Source: Prorocentrum cordatum
Taxonomy: Eukaryota; Sar; Dinophyceae; Prorocentrales; Prorocentraceae
Direction of reading: 5' to 3'
Length of the DNA: 64,000 nucleotides
Assembly (NCBI GenBank): GCA_963575745.1
Contig: CAUYUJ010017832.1
Span: 61,505 to 125,504, forward strand
Shown here: piece after piece, positions 45,961 to 56,645 of the stretch
How positions within the stretch are numbered: the first letter of the stretch is position 1
Layout: each line of letters opens with the position of its first letter
The notes under the pieces: model-generated
Told to the model about the DNA's origin: nothing
Seen by the model: only the letters and a program-made list of their open reading frames with translations
The model's database searches: none
Program-made: the position numbers and the translations under genes

Positions 45961-46170
45961 AGGGAGGAAAGAGGAGTTGAGGGGACGGGGCGGGGCCGGC
46001 CGAAAGAGCATTTGAGGACGCCGGGGCCCCAGCCCCGGCCAGCGCACTGTGGCCGGCCGGCGTGGCTGGCCGGCCGGCCCGCCGGCCGGAACGGCGACAA
46101 CGGCCGGAACAGAACGATGACGGCGATCATTTTCTATTCGGATCCCATTCCTCCGATTATGCATCCTTTC
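45929..46170 (+). repeat. Dispersed repeat R2, copy 1
   Basis: It matches 49127-49380 from GCTACCACGGGCTTCCATAA through ACTACCAGGGAGGA, GGGGCCGGCCGAAAGAG, a CCGGCCGGCC-rich block and GGCGATCATTTTCT to CCCATTCCTCCGATT. Both copies attach to the minisatellite at the same point, so array and R2 moved together. Confidence 0.85.
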
Positions 46171-46938
46171 TTCTTCTCCTGCCTCCTGCCTCCCGTTCCG
46201 ATTTTGTTTTTTTTTGCGTTATTTTTTTTATTCCGGTTCTTTCGTCTCGTTTGGATTCCTTCCGTTTCTTCCCGTTCGAGGCCCCATTCTTCGAATTCCG
46301 GTTCTTCTCCACTTCTCCTATTCCGGCTTTTTCTTATCCCTCCTATGCCGGCTCTCTCAAATTCTTTGTGTCCCGGCTCTTTCCCATTCCAGCCCTTCCC
46401 GCTCCGGATTGATCTTCTTCGCTTCGATTGCATTTTTTTTGTCCCCCCGACTCGGGCCGCCGAGAGCTCTTGCGGCAAATGGCCGACACGCGCCGAAATC
46501 AATGCATCAGTAATGAGAGGAATGGAGCACCGCTGAGGCGCGAAAAACAGCAAAAAGTTACGCAGGAGAGAAAAGGTTGAAAAGGAAGAGGGGGGAAGAG
46601 TTACGCAACCTCCAAGTCCCCGAATGCGCATGCCGGCTCAGCGAGCGCGGCGGGCAAGTTCCCTGCTGGGCACAGACAACACTGCGTTGGCGACAGTTTC
46701 GCGGAGAGCAGCGCCAAGCAATCCCCATCATCTGTAGAAATGTCCCCGGGCGGTCCAAGCGCGCACTCTAACAATCCCCGGTTTTTCGCCCCCTTGCCAG
46801 CCCGGGGACACACCAAAGAGATCGCGAGCCCCGCCGCCCATAGTTTTCAACGCTCAAACGTAAGAATTTCCCAGAGCCGCTGTCTGTCATTTCCGGATAC
46901 GCATTGTTGTTTTTTGATTCCGCTAAACATAAATATTC
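46171..46938. other. No supported gene
   Basis: A T-rich, C/T-biased stretch to about 46440 is followed by mixed sequence. No motif or RNA gene was recognised. Confidence 0.4.
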
Positions 46939-48450
46939 TCATCGCTGCTTATTAATTCCAAGACGTGGGGAACCGGCACGCGTAAAAGGTGGGGGCACGG
47001 TTGCATCGCAGAGTAAAGGAAGACGAAAAGCGATGCGCAAATTTGGCGCCACCAGATCCAGTCTCCGAAAGTCGTCAAGCTGTAAAGATACGTTGGTGCT
47101 TGAAAATAATCGCTCCACGTTCCTGTCCGGCAGGTGCGCGCGCCCTCCTGCTTCCACCAACGCTCCAGGCCAAACTGCCACCATGCCCGCACGGCGCGAA
47201 TGCAAGCGGGCTTCCACGTTGGTAGACAACATGAAAGCCGCATTTGACGCAAACACATCATTCGAGACCCCGAGCACGTGCGTAGTGGGATAGATCGTAA
47301 GCCAATAGCTGGCCCCATGCACGAGTGCACCCGAGCTTCCCTTGTTGACACATCGCCCATTTTGTTGCTGTTGGCCGGCACGTTCCATAGCAACGCGTGG
47401 AACGTCGGCTTTTCCAATGGGTTGGACGCGTGGAATTGCCAGCCATGCTGCCATTCACCCATGTTTCGGATGTCGATATATTTTGGGTCGCCTGGTGGCT
47501 CTGGCGGATGCGCGCCCGCGGCCAGGCCGCCCCGCGAAGGCCGCCCCTGCCGGCCTGCATTGTCACAGTGCGATCCCGTTTGTTCCGCAGCGACGAAAGA
47601 AGCAAGCCCGACGCGTGGACCACTCGGGGGAGAATTGCGCTGGAGGAAACATGGAGGAAACAACGTGTTCCTCCCATGCGAAGGGAAACGATCGAATGCT
47701 TGAGATTATCTATCTGCTCAGCTACCCTTGTAATCTGCTGGGCCGACTTCTTCCGAATTTCGGATTCCCATAGCCCCCAGCCGCAATGGTAAGGTTGCTT
47801 GCACCACCCAATTATTGCACCAAAGTTGTTGCCAGTCCGTTTGCCACCCGTCGCGCGTAGGCTCGTGTAATAATTTCGTGACTGTCCGAAAGATGTTGAC
47901 ATCATGGGCCCATGTGGTAAGGTGGCTTTGCTGCGGCGAGTAGATGGTCGACCTGGGGCACAACACAAATATATAATAATAGCCAAACTGCCTGGAGAGG
48001 GGAGCGAAGGTAATGATTGCAAGAGTTCCCCCTCTCATCAGCCAGCTTCGTTGCGCGCGCTTACAGTACGCATCAGTCCCGATCGGTGTGCCAAGTATTT
48101 TGATACCACGTGCCGCGCCGTCGAGATCTAATTTCCACGCTTCCGACGGCGTCGCACCGAGGTGGTCTGATCGCCGCTGCCGCGTCGGACCCCATGCTAC
48201 CAATTTCTTTTCGTTGACGTTGATGCGGCAAATGCGTTGGGGCGCATCGCGCGTCGCCCCCGACGCGCGCAGAACGTCGCCCAAATCGCAAATAAAATAA
48301 ACGCCGTCAAGGCGCGGTGGAATGACAAATCCCGGCGGTAGTCGTTCTTCCACACTTCGCAAAGCTTTATTCAAAGCGAGGCAAGTGCGCTGGCATGAGC
48401 GCATCGCTTTGCTCACCGCCGCCCCCCCGCAATATGCCACGACGCAACAA
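46939..48450 (-). mobile_element. Decayed RT-endonuclease retrotransposon, copy 2 (inverted)
   Basis: On the minus strand it carries, in order: GGGEQSDALMPAHL (motif B, about 48428-48386), RLDGVYFI (motif C with one catalytic Asp replaced by Gly), KILGTPIGTDAYCKRA (about 48110-48060), TLPLRLGAMGIRNS (near 47780), MGEWQHGWQFHASNPLE (near 47460-47410), and the endonuclease blocks RRLDLVAPN and LPLLCDATV (near 47075-47000). These line up with copy 1 blocks (VLGAPMGTDAY, LGEWTHGWQFHASDPIE, RRLDLIVLG). Frame changes occur near 48400, 47700 and 47450. Motif A and the N-terminus are absent. The two copies have diverged a lot, so they are separate old insertions or an old inverted duplication. Confidence 0.75.
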
Positions 48451-48938
48451 GGCGTGAATGGCTCGCGGACCGGGAACGCCGATGGAAAACAATTTGCGAT
48501 TGTTGCACGAAGACTTGAAGCTGAAAAAACACTGCGGGAAGCAGAGATGGGAAGGGATAGATCCGAGAAGATGGGGCAACACGGATGGAGACGACGGGAG
48601 GAAGTGGAGGAAAGAGAACAATAACAAAAAATGGAAAGAAAACCAAAAACAGGATATATATACACGAGAGAAATATCGGCCGAGGAATTTCGTTGTCGTC
48701 GGGCAGGCCAGCAATATGTCGGATCATGACGGGCAACACTATCCAAGGTGAGTCCGCTATAGTATGTATCAATGATTTTGTCGTCTGGCCAGTCGTCGTC
48801 GTATTAAAGCGTTGCCCATGCACGCGCCGGCAAAAATAATTTCGGGTTTTCTCGTGCGGATTCTTATTGATTTGCCGTTATCGTACCACTTGTTTGTTTT
48901 AATTGCTATTCTTTGATGGGCCGGCCATGCGCCAGTAA
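48451..48938. other. No supported gene
   Basis: A-rich to mixed sequence upstream of RT copy 2. It could be eroded 5' part of the element, but no motif remains. Confidence 0.4.
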
Positions 48939-49158
48939 GCACGGGTTTCCATAAGTGAACGCGGGTTTCCATAATTGCCAAAACGGGTTTCCATAATTGC
49001 CAACACGGGTTACCATATTTGCCAACACGGGTTTCCATAATTATCAACGCGGGTTTCCATAATTGTCAACACGGGTTACCATAATTATCAACACGGGTTT
49101 CCATAATTGTCAACACGGGTTTCCATAATTGCTACCACGGGCTTCCATAACTACCAGG
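48939..49158 (+). repeat. GGGTTTCCATAATTG minisatellite, block 4 (largest)
   Basis: About ten units of 20-22 bp (CACGGGTTTCCATAATTGTC, with GTTACCATA variants). It closes the interval containing RT copy 2 and leads into R2 copy 2. Confidence 0.95.
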
Positions 49159-49380
49159 GAGGAGATGGGGAGGAAAAAAGAGTTGAGGGGGCGGGGTGGG
49201 GCCGGCCGAAAGAGGATTTGAGGGCGCCGGGGCTCGCCCCCGAGGCCCCGCCGGGGCCGGCCGGCCGGCCGACGCGGCGCGGCCGTCCGGGCGGCCAGCC
49301 GGAATGGCGACGACGGCAGGAACATAACGACGATGGCGATCATTTTCTCACATTCCGGGTCCCATTCCTCCGATTGGCTC
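49127..49380 (+). repeat. Dispersed repeat R2, copy 2
   Basis: See copy 1 at 45929. This copy carries GGGGCCGGCCGAAAGAGGAT and GCGATCATTTTCTCACATTC and differs by small indels in the GGCCGG block. Confidence 0.85.
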
Positions 49381-49704
49381 CTTTCTACTTCCCCCATTCC
49401 AGCCCCTTCCCATTCCCCACATTTCGCTTCTCTCCCAGTCTTCCCATTATCACTCCCTCCCATTCCGGTTCCCTCCCGTTTCTCCCGTTCCGATTATGGG
49501 GACCTTCCCGGCGCAGGCGGGGCGGCCTTGTCCTGGGGCGTGCACGGACCGCTTGTTCCCACGCTCGAAAGGGTGGAACGACCGCGAGGGCCAGCATCTC
49601 CATTGCATCGCATTGTGTAGCGTTTCTGCCGCTTCTTGCATCCAGTCGTGGTTGCAAGAGTTTTAGATGTTGCGTCGAGCTGCATTGCACTTGCCTCCAA
49701 TGCG
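49381..49704. other. No supported gene
   Basis: CT-rich to 49495, then mixed sequence with no recognisable motif. Confidence 0.4.
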
Positions 49705-49848
49705 TTGAATCGAACTTTCCGGCTGGTCGGCCGGGCCGCCCTGGAGCCGAAATTCGAACTTTCCGGCTGGTCGGCCGGGCCGCCCTGGGGCCAAATTTCG
49801 AACTTCCCGGCTGGTCGGCTGGACCGCCCTAGAGCCGAAATTCGTTAC
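49705..49848 (+). repeat. 44-bp tandem repeat, three copies
   Basis: CGAACTTTCCGGCTGGTCGG followed by CCGGGCCGCCCTGG and a GCCGAAATT end repeats three times, the third with a few changes. Confidence 0.95.
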
Positions 49849-50201
49849 ATTTTCGTTGCAATCGCGCGGTGCGGTGCGAGAGGCATAGCATTGCGCCGCA
49901 TGGGTGCGAATAATTTCTCCAGAGCAACAGTGAAATATCTATTAACACATGTTTTGTCTACGTGCTGCGCGTCCCGCAGCCCATCTGCGCCCTCGGCCCG
50001 AGGGGAGGGTCGGGCGCTTCCATTGTTGTTTTCCTCGTTATTACGTGGATTAGGGGTGTGTTCCGGGCTTCGCTGCTGTGGCCAGCTCTCCAAGCTGCCC
50101 GGCAGGGACAGGCCGTTGCTCGCCTTTCGGGGTGGCCCAGCGCGGCCCGCGATTCCGTGGAGCCGCACCCACGGGCGCGTAGCGCATTGCACCCGTGACT
50201 T
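49849..50201. other. No supported gene
   Basis: Region 5' of the tyrosine-recombinase ORF. It may hold its promoter, but no conserved element can be pointed to. Confidence 0.35.
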
Positions 50202-52076
50202 ATGGATCCCGCCGCCATGGACGCCGCGCTCCGCGAACTCCATCGTGGATCGCCCCGTGGGCTCCCGCTTCCTTGAGAGGCGGCTGCCTTCTCGTCGGTA
50301 CTGGGCCCGAGGAGCATTGCCTCCTCAGGCGTTTTATTCCCGCCAGCGCCTGTTGGCCTGGCGCCCCCGCCACCTCCGCTCGCGGTCGAGGTGCGCCCCC
50401 TCGTCGTTGCGAGGGAGCCTGGACCCAGGCGTCGAGGTGACACGAGCGACGCCTTCGTCGAGGCCGCCGTGAGGGGGGGGTCGAGTTGCGAGGGCGTCGT
50501 CGAGGACTTGAAGCGGAAGAAGGCCTTCATGCAATGGTCTTGTATTCTGGATTTGGCGGGCCCAGACGCGGCCTCGCTGGGGAGGCAACTCCGCGGCGCC
50601 TCCCCCGACGACGAGCACAGGATCATCCAGGACGTCTTCGCCCCCAAGGCCACGGACACCTTGGCCAAGAGGGCGGGGTCGCTCTTCTTGTACGCGAAGT
50701 GGGCCAGGGGTGCTTTAATCGCACCCTTCCCCATCACAGAGCAGAAGGCGTACGACTACGCGAAGTACCTGAACGACGGCCTCTTCCCTGCGACACGGGC
50801 GACATCATTCAGGCAGGCGCTAGCCTTCTCTAAGGGCCCCATCGGGCTCGCTGGCGTCGACGAGGCGCTCGAGAGCAGGAGGTGTTATGGGGCTTCGTTT
50901 GCGTCGCTTCAGCGCAAGGCTTTGACCAAGAAGAAGGACCCCTTCACGGTCGAGGTCGTCTCCTTCTTCGAGCGTTTTGTCACATGCGCCTCCAATTCCG
51001 CGCAGGACAGGGTATTCATTGGCTTCGTCTTGTTCCTGATCCACACCCGATCCCGTTGTGCAGACGGGTCTAGGATCTGCAGGGAGCCCGCCCTCGACGT
51101 CGATGAGGCGGGTTTCGGGTACATCGAGACGAAGGCCTCCGAGGTCAAGACCGGGCACTCGATCCGGAAGCTGCGATGCGAGTTGCCGGTCGTTGGGGCC
51201 GCCGTTGGGATCTCTGGCTTGCAGTGGGCAGCAGCCTGGCTTCGGGTACGCGCCGAGGAAGGACTGCGAGCAGACCAGGATGGTTGTCTCATGAGGTCGC
51301 CGTTTCGGACCGGCGAGTGGTCAGCTCGACGGCTGGCGACGTCGGCCGCTGGCCGGTGGCTGAAGGAGATACTAGCCCGGGCTCTGGGCAACATCGGCAA
51401 GGGAGGCGACTTCGGGACCCACAGCGCGAAGGCCACGGCTTTGTCGTGGGCAGCGAAAGCGGGCCTCCACCACTCCACTCGCAGGCTCTTGGGGGCTCAC
51501 GTGTCCCCTGGGGACCGCAGCATGCTGGAGTACAGCCGTGACTCGTTGGCCGAACCCTTGCGGCAGTTGGAGTTGGTGAACTCCGCCATCACGAAGAAGC
51601 GCTTCCTCCCTGACTCCACGAGGTCTGGCAGGTGGGTAGACCCATCTGCGAGGGCTTCGTTCGTGGCGTCGACGGCGCCGCCAGAGGGTGCCAGGCGCAA
51701 GAGGCAGGCGGGGACCCTCGCCGAGGCTGGCAGCCTCGACGCCTCCAGGGTGCGCCGCACCTCAACGGGTTCTGCGAGACCAGATCAGAGCTGCGACGAG
51801 GGCCCACTGGGCTCCGCAGGGTCGTCCGCCATGTCAGGGACGTGTTCCTTTCGCCAGGGGGCCGCCCCGTCCGCTTTGCTGCTGAAGTGCGCCTGCTGCC
51901 GCTTGCTGGTGCACGACTCCAGCGCGTGCTCGTTGGCATGCCATTTCTGCAATCGGACCTTCTGTCAGGCCTGCGGCTCACCGGAGGCTCACGCCTGCGA
52001 GGGCGATGCGGAGTCTTGCGACGACGCGAGCTCCGCGACCGACTCCGACGACTCCGAGCCCCCGACCGCTTCGTGA
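50202..52076 (+). CDS. Tyrosine-recombinase-like protein with C-terminal Cys-rich zinc motif
   Basis: An open frame without stops runs from 50277 to the TGA at 52074-52076. An in-frame ATG at 50202 gives MDPAAMDAALRELHRGSPRG and then hits one TGA (50274), so the gene is either lightly disabled or starts later. Tyrosine recombinases cut and rejoin DNA through a Tyr nucleophile. The catalytic series appears in order: an Arg in FLIHTRSRCADGS (about 51045), His and Lys in THSAKATALSW (about 51420, in the H-x-x-R/K position), LLGAH (about 51490), and a Tyr in MLEYSRD (about 51530). A Cys-rich tail (CACCRLLV, CHFCNRTFCQACG, about 51890-51975) could bind zinc. This block is typical of a recombinase family I have seen widely in dinoflagellate genomes; whether it belongs to a Crypton- or DIRS-like element I cannot tell, and no RT of its own is attached. 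A LINE begins within about 20-40 bp of its stop codon. Confidence 0.7.
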
Positions 52077-52110
52077 GAGATGGGACCGTCAGCGACTGGC
52101 AGGTTGTGTG

Positions 52111-53240
52111 ATGACGGGGGTGGGCAGAGAAGAATTCTTGGTGGATGCTCAGAATGCCATATCAGAAATTACACCTTCCTTGGATATTTTGGAATCGAGG
52201 CCCACGGCGAGCGGACACACGACGCTGGCCATGGCTACACTAAGGAAGGTGGCGCTGCAGCACTTTTCGCAAGAAACTATTAGACCACCTTATGAGCGTG
52301 AGCTGGATGAGAAGAAGTGGGAGTACCTGAAGAAGCGGAAGGAGCTCATGACCCAGGCCACGTCGAGGGAGCTAGAGGAAGCCCAGACGGACCCGAATTT
52401 GACGGACGTCAAATGGTCGGGAGAGGCTATTCGCAGCTACACACGGGCCCTTCATTCCATACGGCGGCGACGGAATCGAGAGAGGCAGCAGTGCACGGAG
52501 ACCGAGCTGAAGGAGGCGTGGCGCATCCGAGACATGCATATGGTCCCGCGGCTCGCCCGATCACCAGCGAGAGCGGGGATTGGGGTCAAGAACCGGAATT
52601 ATCGTGCTCATGTTACGTGTAACCCTACGGCAGATGAGTGGGCAGAGTACTCGAGTCGGTCGGCCCTCGATGGTGGTCTCGAGGGACGGAGAGTCATGAC
52701 ACCGCAGTGCCACAACTTGACGGATGAGTATTACACAGCGCTGCGCAACACGGATGAGTACGCCACTCCAGACAACTACGACGTGACGCAGGAGCACCTG
52801 AAGAGCGCCCAGCAGGACTTCATGATGACGCTGAAGGCCTTACGTCGCACCAAGATTGGAAAGTTTGCCCCGTCGTGGTCGTGCCCGTCGGAGATCTTCA
52901 AAGTCCTGGCAGCGCCATCGTGGATCAGCTCCCCCTCGGAGTACGTGAAGAAACCAGCTGGTCTCGGCGCTCGCCCTGCGTTCCTGGTGGACGCCGACCC
53001 GCGGGACCCAGACCCTTACAAGAAGGAGCAGCTGGCCCAAGTGGAGCAATATGGTGAACCTTGTCGGCGACTTTTTAGACTCGTACTACACGTTCGACGG
53101 GTGCGACAGCTTCCCCAGCAAGCCTCCTTGTCCCACGGCTTCACCCCCGACAAGAGGAACGGGAAGCCAGGGCCAAGAGGCCGTCGCCTCGTGCATTGTA
53201 TGCGCAGCTGGTGGAGAGCAGCGGTGCGCGGCGGCCTCTT
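52111..53240 (+). pseudogene. LINE: pre-RT region and RT fingers
   Basis: Frame 1 from ATG 52111. It starts with an acidic/basic helical stretch (KWEYLKKRKELMTQATSRELEE, given here only by its first and last residues as landmarks at about 52318-52380), continues with an Arg-rich IRRRRNRERQ segment, then FAPSWSCPSEIFKVL (about 52861-52908), RRLFRLVLHVRRVRQLP and DKRNGKPGPRGRRLVHC (about 53148-53200). The last two are recognisable as the lead-in and fingers of a dinoflagellate-type LINE RT. The frame then runs into Gly/Arg-rich nonsense and stops at 53310. The RT continues in frame 2. Confidence 0.65.
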
Positions 53241-53323
53241 GAAGGGGGGGGGGCTTTCCGCCCGCCTGAGTGGGCGTTCGCCGCAAGGGGCCGCCGCCGC
53301 GAACACCTGATGCTGGCGACGAG

Positions 53324-54190
53324 AATAGCGGCATGAAGGGGCATAACGCTGGCCAGCCAATGCTGCACAAGAGCTGCGACGCCACCAACGCCTTCGGCTG
53401 CGGCGACAAGCAGCAGATCGAGGAGGGCGTCCGCATCCGCCGGGAGACGGCGGCCAGCGAGGTTTCGGACGAGGATGTGGAGTTCGTCGCGGCCATCTCT
53501 CAGCAGAGGAGGCAGGCGCTGACGGCGATCGTCCCAGGCGCGGACAAAGAGGTGGCGATCAATAGCGGCGCGGGGGGCTTGATTCTTGACACCTCCGAGC
53601 CCGAGCTCTTCATGTTCAATCGCCACATAGCTGTTCAGAAGTGGGCCCTGGTTGACCAGGCGGCGACGGCGGGTGCGATGCAGATCGGCTTCGACCCCCG
53701 CCTACCGACGATCGACGCGAGCTTGGGCTGCTTCATGGACGACATCTTTAAGACGCAGTTGGTTTCATCAGATATTCGCAAGGCCGGGGAAGTTGTGGCC
53801 TGCTCCCAGAGGAATGACGTTGGCTTGGATCCAGCACTGGCGACACGTAAGTATGGACAGAACATATCAAAACAAGATGTGGTGGTGTGTTTGGGACCCA
53901 GACAGCTGGTCAGGCAAAGTATTGCAGCGCTCGCGCGGAGCGGGTGTAGAAGTGGCTACGAGCTGAAGCACTTGGGGGCCTGGTTCAATGCGGTGGGGTC
54001 GAACTCTACCGAGCTCAAGGCTCGGCTGGCGGCTATCAACAAGGGTTGGATGATGGTCCAGGGCTTCTGGTATGCGTCGGCCCCCAAGCGCGTGAAGCGG
54101 TTGATGTTCATATCATTGGTGAGCGGGGCGGCGCTGTCGGGAACAGTATCCTTTTGCTGGAATGATTCCGACGCTCGACATATCTGCTGA
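53324..54190 (+). pseudogene. LINE: reverse transcriptase palm and thumb
   Basis: Frame 2. It contains CDATNAFGC (motif A-like, catalytic Asp, about 53377-53403) and LGCFMDDIF (motif C, the usual Y-[AM]-D-D read as F-M-D-D, about 53725-53751). After these come DVVVCLGPRQLVRQSIAALA, ELKHLGAWFNA (the K-[YH]-L-G block) and RVKRLMFISLVSGAALSGT. Motif B is poorly preserved between the two. A TGA at 54188-54190 ends the frame, but the same frame reopens at once and continues with element-like protein, so this is a single nonsense change. Confidence 0.7.
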
Positions 54191-55330
54191 TCGATTTCGA
54201 GGAAGCTGAGATCTATGATGGGGGGAACTTCGAGTATACAGAACGACCACGTCAAAGTGATGAAGACCAGAGATGTATACATATTCTGGAACTTGGTGCC
54301 ATTCAGTTTGGAAGCTACTGTCCAGAGGATTCGGATGTGGCAGGAGATAGCTCGTAGCCCGAGCAACCATGCACATGTACTGGGGGTATTCTTTGGTGAG
54401 ATGAAGTGGGAAGCGACCAGCGCATATCGATGCCCACCAACGCTCGTGGACTCGGGGCAGTTCAACAACGACGCTGAAATTCATCCTTGGGCGCGTCAAC
54501 TGCGACGTGATCTGGAGGTTCTCTGCGGCTACCCTGAGGCGGAGTCCTTTTCGCTGGCATGGGAGAGCCGCTCGCTGAGGGACCTGCTGTGGGACGAGGA
54601 GGTGAACGGCCTCTTTGCCTCCCTTGACCCGAGGTGCTTGCGGAGTGCCTTCGCCGCTGTGCAGTGGGCACCGCCAGGCGCACTGGCGGCATCAGTACCC
54701 ACAGCCTTGGATGATGAAAACAGCTGGGAGGACCCTGAGGCCCTGATGTTCACGTGTCAGATCAAAGGAGACCCTGAAGGCCCCATATGTGGTTGTACGT
54801 TCAAAACTCGGGCGGCCCTCGTAGCACATGTTTGCCAATCGCGACAGCCAGGACATGGTGGACATAGTATATTTCATGCACTCACACCTAGCAACGCATG
54901 TATCAATTGTGGCACTACGTTCCAAACAAGAACGGAAACAGTACGACATCTTGCACGAGCGTGGCACGCAAGGCGATGTATTATGCACAATACGGCGTAT
55001 CCCTACGAGTTTCGAGACACACAGGATCGGTCATGCACGTTATGTGGGATAGAGTTCCCGAACTACGAGTTGCTCCGAAGCCATCTTTGCTCTCACCTGC
55101 CGCCGACGCAGGAGGGAAGGTCGATCGCGATTGTCAAGCCACGACCAGTACCACCCACACCCAAACCCCGACACCGCAACACGGTGCCAGCCCAGACCGA
55201 CCGCCTCCGTGGGCCGGATATCCGAACGGCAGCTGGCCTATTCATCCCGCGCGCCCCTGCTGGTGTACCTACGGGAGATGGGGGACGAGGGGCAGGGGGA
55301 CATGGACGTAGAGAAGAAGGGCCGCTGGCG
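54191..55330 (+). pseudogene. LINE: post-RT region with C2H2-like zinc fingers
   Basis: Frame 2 after the stop. FWNLVPFSLEATVQRIRMWQ, then HAHVLGVFFGEMKWE and HPWARQLRRDLEVL (about 54280-54525) are the conserved helical segment after the thumb. Three finger-like motifs follow between 54790 and 55100: a C-x-C form (CGCTFKTRAALVAH), a C-x2-C form (CINCGTTFQTRTETVRH ... H) and a C-x2-C form ending H-x3-H (CTLCGIEFPNYELLRSHLCS-H). Such fingers probably bind nucleic acid during target-primed integration. A Pro-rich stretch follows, and the frame then degenerates into Gly/Arg-rich text while frame 0 takes over. Confidence 0.65.
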
Positions 55331-56057
55331 GCCCCACGCGGGGGCCTCATCGACCAGCTCGCGGATCTCTGGGCAAGGATCCAAGCCAGAAGGAGCAGCG
55401 GAGCAGCGCAAGCAGCAGAAGGACAGCCAGGGAGCACGAGTGGCGCGAGGAGAAGCAGGAGGCGAGAGCTCGGCGCAGAGGCCGAGGGTCAGGAGAGGCG
55501 GCAGGCGCCGCGCGGAGGCCAAGGAAAGGAAGCTGACGGTGAAGGATGCGGGCCTCAAGGAGCTCCTGCTGTACCTCTCGATGCTGGTATCGCAGCTGGC
55601 GCAGCACTCCCGCGCGATGTGGGGCATCACCGCGAGGACGGTGTTGCTGGAGGGGAAGTCCGCCGTGATCAAAGCGATGCACGGCGCGAGCCAGGACTTC
55701 TCCCAGGTGGCGAACAACATGCGCTCGGAGATCAGCAAGCTGAAGGAAAAATCAAAGGCGGCAAATGACACGGACGCATCGCTCGCCAGGGCGCACGACG
55801 TAGAGGCCGACAAGATCATGAAGGATCTACGGGGATTGGGACCGCCAGCTCCAGCCGTCTACTGCGCGATGGTGGAGGCGCTGACGAGGGAAGAGATCGG
55901 CAAGAGGAACAAAGACGGGATGACGGCGCTGCTGGCGGAGATGGAGCAGGAGGCGCCGACGTACGTCCGCTTGTGCCGCCTGGAGAGCTGCAAGCAGACG
56001 GACATGCTGAAGATGTGTTCTCCCTCGACAGGACGGAGGTCGAACTACAGATCATAG
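55290..56057 (+). pseudogene. LINE: basic and helical C-terminal domain
   Basis: Frame 0. After a Gly/Arg-rich linker comes LKELLLYLSMLVSQLAQHSR (about 55555-55615), then a long helical run with EISKLKEKSKAANDTDASLA and DGMTALLAEMEQEAP (about 55917-55960), ending at 56057. A helical C-terminal domain after the zinc fingers is usual in this LINE group. It needs a frame change near 55240-55330 relative to the finger region. A short alternative frame (55973-56158) may hold the last residues. Confidence 0.5.
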
Positions 56058-56160
56058 AGGCCTTCAGAGCGATGGGGGCGAACCCGACGGTGGGAGCGGC
56101 TCCGAGTGGGTACCTCGAGGACGAGATCTCAGCGTGGATAGATGTGCTCAAGGACTGACA

Positions 56161-56564
56161 GCTGCTGACCTACCAGTACTATGGTCAGATGCGGATGATG
56201 ACGTACTATTTGGAGGGTGGTACCTGGAGTGAATGAGTGGAGGTTCGGAGCGCGGGCACCGCGCCTTGGCCATCGAGCTAGGGCGGTGCGGCCTCGTGCA
56301 CCTGGTGGAGGATCCGCACGAGGGTGCGGGCGGCGGACGTGCGCGTAGTCGGCTTGCGCCTCTTCGCCTCCCTCCTGCCCTCGTCGGTCACGGTCCTCGG
56401 CCCTCGCTCGGCCTCGCCTTCCCTCGGTCCCTCCCGCTCGGCCCCTCTTCGTCTCTTTCGGTCCCTCGCTCGCGGGCTCAGTCCTGTGTGCAGTATCTTT
56501 CTCTAGAAAGCGTAGTCGTTTTATGTATCGTCCAGCAGCCGAGAGCAAGCAAGCAAGCTCCTCA
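56161..56564 (+). other. Probable LINE 3' untranslated region
   Basis: GC-rich sequence with CCCTCG and CGGTCCCTC words. No coding motif and no poly(A). It ends where CTC repeats begin. Confidence 0.4.
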
Positions 56565-56569
56565 TGCTG

Positions 56570-56645
56570 CTGCTCCTCCTCCTCCTCCTCCTCCTCATGT
56601 TCCTCCTCCTCCTCCTCCTACTCTTGCTCCTGCTCCTCTTTCTGC
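56570..56645. repeat. (CTC)n-rich tract
   Basis: CTCCTC trinucleotides with TGC interruptions. Confidence 0.9.

Larger units (their letters stand above)
52077..56160 (+). mobile_element. LINE-type non-LTR retrotransposon with C2H2 fingers, 5'-truncated and frameshifted
   Basis: One long element on the plus strand. The order is linker/pre-RT region, reverse transcriptase, thumb and 'W-A-R-Q' region, three C2H2-like fingers, basic Pro-rich stretch, then a helical C-terminal domain. No apurinic-type endonuclease domain is visible before the RT, so the 5' end is missing. Coding passes through frames 1, 2 (with a TGA at 54188) and 0. The boundary with the recombinase gene is abrupt: element-like coding starts at ATG 52111, 35 bp after that gene's stop. 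No target duplication or poly(A) was found at the 3' side. The non-coding 3' part is GC-rich. Confidence 0.75.

Noticed and set aside
48939-49158. Regular 20-22-bp repeats considered as a CRISPR array
   Set aside because: Units are head-to-tail without unique spacers, the context is eukaryotic, and there are no cas genes.
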